Shown here in pieces: positions 5,042 through 6,980 of a DNA stretch of 6,980 nucleotides. A model generated the notes under the pieces. It was not told the DNA's origin. It was given only the letters and a program-made list of their open reading frames with translations, and did no database searches. Within the stretch, counting starts at the first letter, position 1. Every line of letters starts with the position of its first letter. The stretch is taken from the NCBI GenBank assembly GCA_012511925.1, contig JAAZFD010000066.1, positions 1 to 6,980 on the forward strand, in the 5' to 3' direction. Origin of the DNA: Clostridiales bacterium. GTDB taxonomy: Bacteria > Bacillota > Clostridia > Christensenellales > CAG-138. A program made the translations under genes and the position numbers.

Positions 5042-6886
5042 ATGACCGGGAATGAGAAAGTTAAACCAAAGTTCAGCTTAAAAACTTTGGTAAGGATGAT
5101 GAAGGGCTATAAAAGGCATCTGCTGTTTTCTGCACTTGCGTTAGTCATCGCTGCTTTAGTATGGTTTGCAATACCGTACGTATCGAGCATTGCCGTTGAC
5201 TATATTATTGGCGGAAATGAGGATGTACTGCCTTCAATCGTGAAAGGATTAGTCGAGTCGATAGGCGGCAGAGAGTATTTAGTTTCGCACTTTTACATAC
5301 TGCCTTTGTTGCTGATTGTATTGACTTTGGCAAATGGATTGTTTGTGTTTTTGCGGGGCAGAAATATTTCGATTGCAGCAGAGGGCATGGCGAAGAATAT
5401 GCGTGATTCGCTTTATGAGCACTTACAGCTTGTGCCATACGATTACCATAAGCATATTTCAACAGGAGATATTATTCAGCGCTGCACCTCTGATGTAGAT
5501 ACGGTTCGCAGATTTATTTCTAACCAGCTACTTGAAGTAATAAGACCAATAACCATGGTTGTTATTACCTCATACATTATGTTTTCGTACAATGTAAAGA
5601 TGGCTTTGGTTTCTGTTGCGTTGCTACCCATTTTGAGTATTTCATCATACTTCTACTTTAAGTATGTAAGAAAATATTTTTCGTACTCGGATGAAGCAGA
5701 GGGTAAGCTATCAGCCGTATTACAGGAAAACCTAACTGGTATGCGTGTTGTTCGTGCATTTGCACAGCAGAAAAACGAGCTTAAAAAGTTCACCGATTCA
5801 AATAAGGATTATATGAACAAGACATATAAGCTAATTAACATGCTTGCAATCTATTGGGGTTTATCCGATATGCTGGGCTATCTACAAATACTTTTATCGC
5901 TTGTGTTCGGCGTGTATTTTGCAGTAACTGCTGATTTTACAGTAGGTGGAATTATGCTTTTTACCGCATATACAGCCGCACTGACTTGGCCTGTTCGTCA
6001 GCTCGGTAGAGTGCTTGCGGATATGGGTAAAGCAAGTGTTTCTATTTCGAGGTTGGATGATATTTTCAACCATCCAAAGGAAGCCGAACCTGGAAAAGCA
6101 CTAAAGCCTGAAATAATCGGTGATATCGAATTTAAGAACGTTTGCTTTGCTTATGAAGAAAACGATAACGTGCTTGACAATATCAGCTTTACAGCAAAGC
6201 AGGGCCAAACGATTGCGATTTTAGGCTCAACCGGCTCTGGCAAAACGAGCTTGGTTCAATTATTGCAAAGATTATACCCTGTTACAGGAGGTAGCATAAC
6301 GATTGATGGCGTAAACATTAACGACATTGAGATGCATCACCTGCGCAAAAATATCGGAATAGTGTTACAAGAGCCATTTTTGTTCTCTCGCACAATTATG
6401 GAAAACATCAGAATAACTAATCCCGATGCAACAGAGGAATCAGTTTACGCAGCGGCAAAGGTAGCTTCCGTACACGATGTAATTTGCAGCTTTGAAAACG
6501 GCTATGAAACATTGGTAGGTGAAAGGGGCGTAACTCTTTCGGGCGGACAGAAGCAAAGGGTTGCTATTGCAAGAATGCTTTTACAAAACGCCCCAATTCT
6601 GATACTTGACGACTCCTTGAGCGCCGTTGATACCGAAACCGATATGGCAATCAGGGATGCGCTAAACAAGCGCAAGGGTAGTGCTACAACTTTTATTATC
6701 TCGCACAGAATAACAACTCTGTGCTATGCAGATAAAATTCTTGTGCTGGAGAATGGAAAGATTGTTCAGCAGGGAATACATGAGCAGCTTATTGCCCAAG
6801 AGGGACTATATAAGCGAATTGCTCAAATACAAGATATGCTCGAGGTCGAGCTTATGGATGGAAGTGAAAATAATGAACAGATATGA
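5042..6886 (+). CDS. ABC exporter half-transporter, degenerate-site subunit (BmrC/YheI, LmrC, TM287 type)
   Basis: The 614-residue protein is a fused membrane domain and ATPase of the type IV (ABCB-like) exporter fold. Residues about 20-310 hold six membrane segments (first near HLLFSALALVIAALVWFAIP). The ATPase has Walker A GSTGSGKTS (395-403, Lys401), the Q-loop glutamine Gln443, the signature LSGGQ (499-503), Walker B LILDDSLSAVD (Asp523) and the switch His555. The residue after Walker B Asp523 is Asp524 instead of the catalytic Glu. This Glu-to-Asp change is the mark of the degenerate-site subunit in heterodimeric exporters. The partner with the consensus site is expected to be the next gene, whose start overlaps this one by 14 nt. 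Such pairs export drugs and other hydrophobic compounds; the substrate here is unknown. Expression is probably controlled by the leader terminator. Confidence 0.92.
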   Translation: MTGNEKVKPKFSLKTLVRMMKGYKRHLLFSALALVIAALVWFAIPYVSSIAVDYIIGGNEDVLPSIVKGLVESIGGREYLVSHFYILPLLLIVLTLANGLFVFLRGRNISIAAEGMAKNMRDSLYEHLQLVPYDYHKHISTGDIIQRCTSDVDTVRRFISNQLLEVIRPITMVVITSYIMFSYNVKMALVSVALLPILSISSYFYFKYVRKYFSYSDEAEGKLSAVLQENLTGMRVVRAFAQQKNELKKFTDSNKDYMNKTYKLINMLAIYWGLSDMLGYLQILLSLVFGVYFAVTADFTVGGIMLFTAYTAALTWPVRQLGRVLADMGKASVSISRLDDIFNHPKEAEPGKALKPEIIGDIEFKNVCFAYEENDNVLDNISFTAKQGQTIAILGSTGSGKTSLVQLLQRLYPVTGGSITIDGVNINDIEMHHLRKNIGIVLQEPFLFSRTIMENIRITNPDATEESVYAAAKVASVHDVICSFENGYETLVGERGVTLSGGQKQRVAIARMLLQNAPILILDDSLSAVDTETDMAIRDALNKRKGSATTFIISHRITTLCYADKILVLENGKIVQQGIHEQLIAQEGLYKRIAQIQDMLEVELMDGSENNEQI

Positions 6887-6980
6887 TGAACAAGATTTTG
6901 ACAGAGTTAACGAACATATAGAAGTTGGCATCTGGAAAAGGCTGCTGAAATACGCCTTTAACTACAAGACCATGATATTC
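6873..6980 (+). CDS. Second ABC exporter half-transporter, N-terminal fragment (BmrD/YheH type, runs off the right edge)
   Basis: The first 36 codons are present: MNRYDEQDFDRVNEHIEVGI followed by WKRLLKYAFNYKTMIF. The acidic opening followed by a W-K-R-L-L-K-Y segment leading into the first membrane helix is the usual N-terminus of the second subunit in heterodimeric exporters. No ATPase motif is in view, so the assignment rests on this short stretch and on position. The ATG lies 14 nt inside the end of the preceding gene, with a purine-rich GGAAGTG just upstream, indicating translational coupling and equal production of the two subunits. It should carry the consensus catalytic glutamate that its partner lacks. 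Confidence 0.75.
   Translation, partial: MNRYDEQDFDRVNEHIEVGIWKRLLKYAFNYKTMIF

Noticed and set aside
1..6980. tRNA or rRNA genes, CRISPR arrays, insertion sequences, attachment sites
   Set aside because: Nothing resembling these was seen on either strand: no cloverleaf ends with CCA, no regularly spaced repeats, no transposase motifs or long terminal inverted repeats.

Overview
The window looks like a chromosomal segment of a low-GC Gram-positive anaerobe, most likely a member of Clostridia. The reasons are AT-rich DNA, strong GGAGG-type Shine-Dalgarno (SD) sites, sigma-A-like promoters with 17-nt spacers, a lipobox lipoprotein, and a P-loop/MutS-like gene pair of the kind known from amino-acid-fermenting Clostridia. 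This placement is inferred from gene content; nothing in the window identifies a species.

Left part, minus strand (1-4729): two transcription blocks read leftwards. The rightmost block is a P-loop protein resembling KamB (3680-4693) that overlaps by 11 nt a MutS-type ATPase resembling KamC (2251-3690). In lysine-fermenting bacteria this pair is annotated as the reactivase of the B12-dependent lysine 5,6-aminomutase; no mutase gene is visible here. The next block has its own candidate promoter: ybaB (1837-2172), recR (1238-1837, joined by a TAATG overlap), a lipoprotein with a duplicated domain (261-1220) and the start of an ABC-F type ATPase (1-250, cut by the window edge). Gaps are 10 to 17 nt, so these are probably co-transcribed.

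Middle (4694-5041): a divergent control region. The minus-strand promoter sits so close to the kamB-like ATG that the message may be leaderless. The plus-strand promoter drives a long leader with a 22-codon ORF and a strong intrinsic terminator before the first ABC gene. Four complementary segments in the leader allow two exclusive folds: 1:2 plus 3:4 (terminator), or 2:3 (antiterminator). This is the layout of a ribosome-mediated attenuator and is the most interesting thing in the window.

Right part, plus strand (5042-6980): a full-length ABC half-transporter with a degenerate Walker B motif, overlapping by 14 nt the start of a second protein that runs off the window. Together they look like a heterodimeric multidrug exporter of the BmrC/BmrD (LmrC/LmrD, TM287/288) type. 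B. subtilis bmrCD is likewise preceded by a translated leader that controls transcription termination in response to ribosome-targeting drugs, so the layout suggests a drug-sensing exporter operon with a different, shorter leader peptide.
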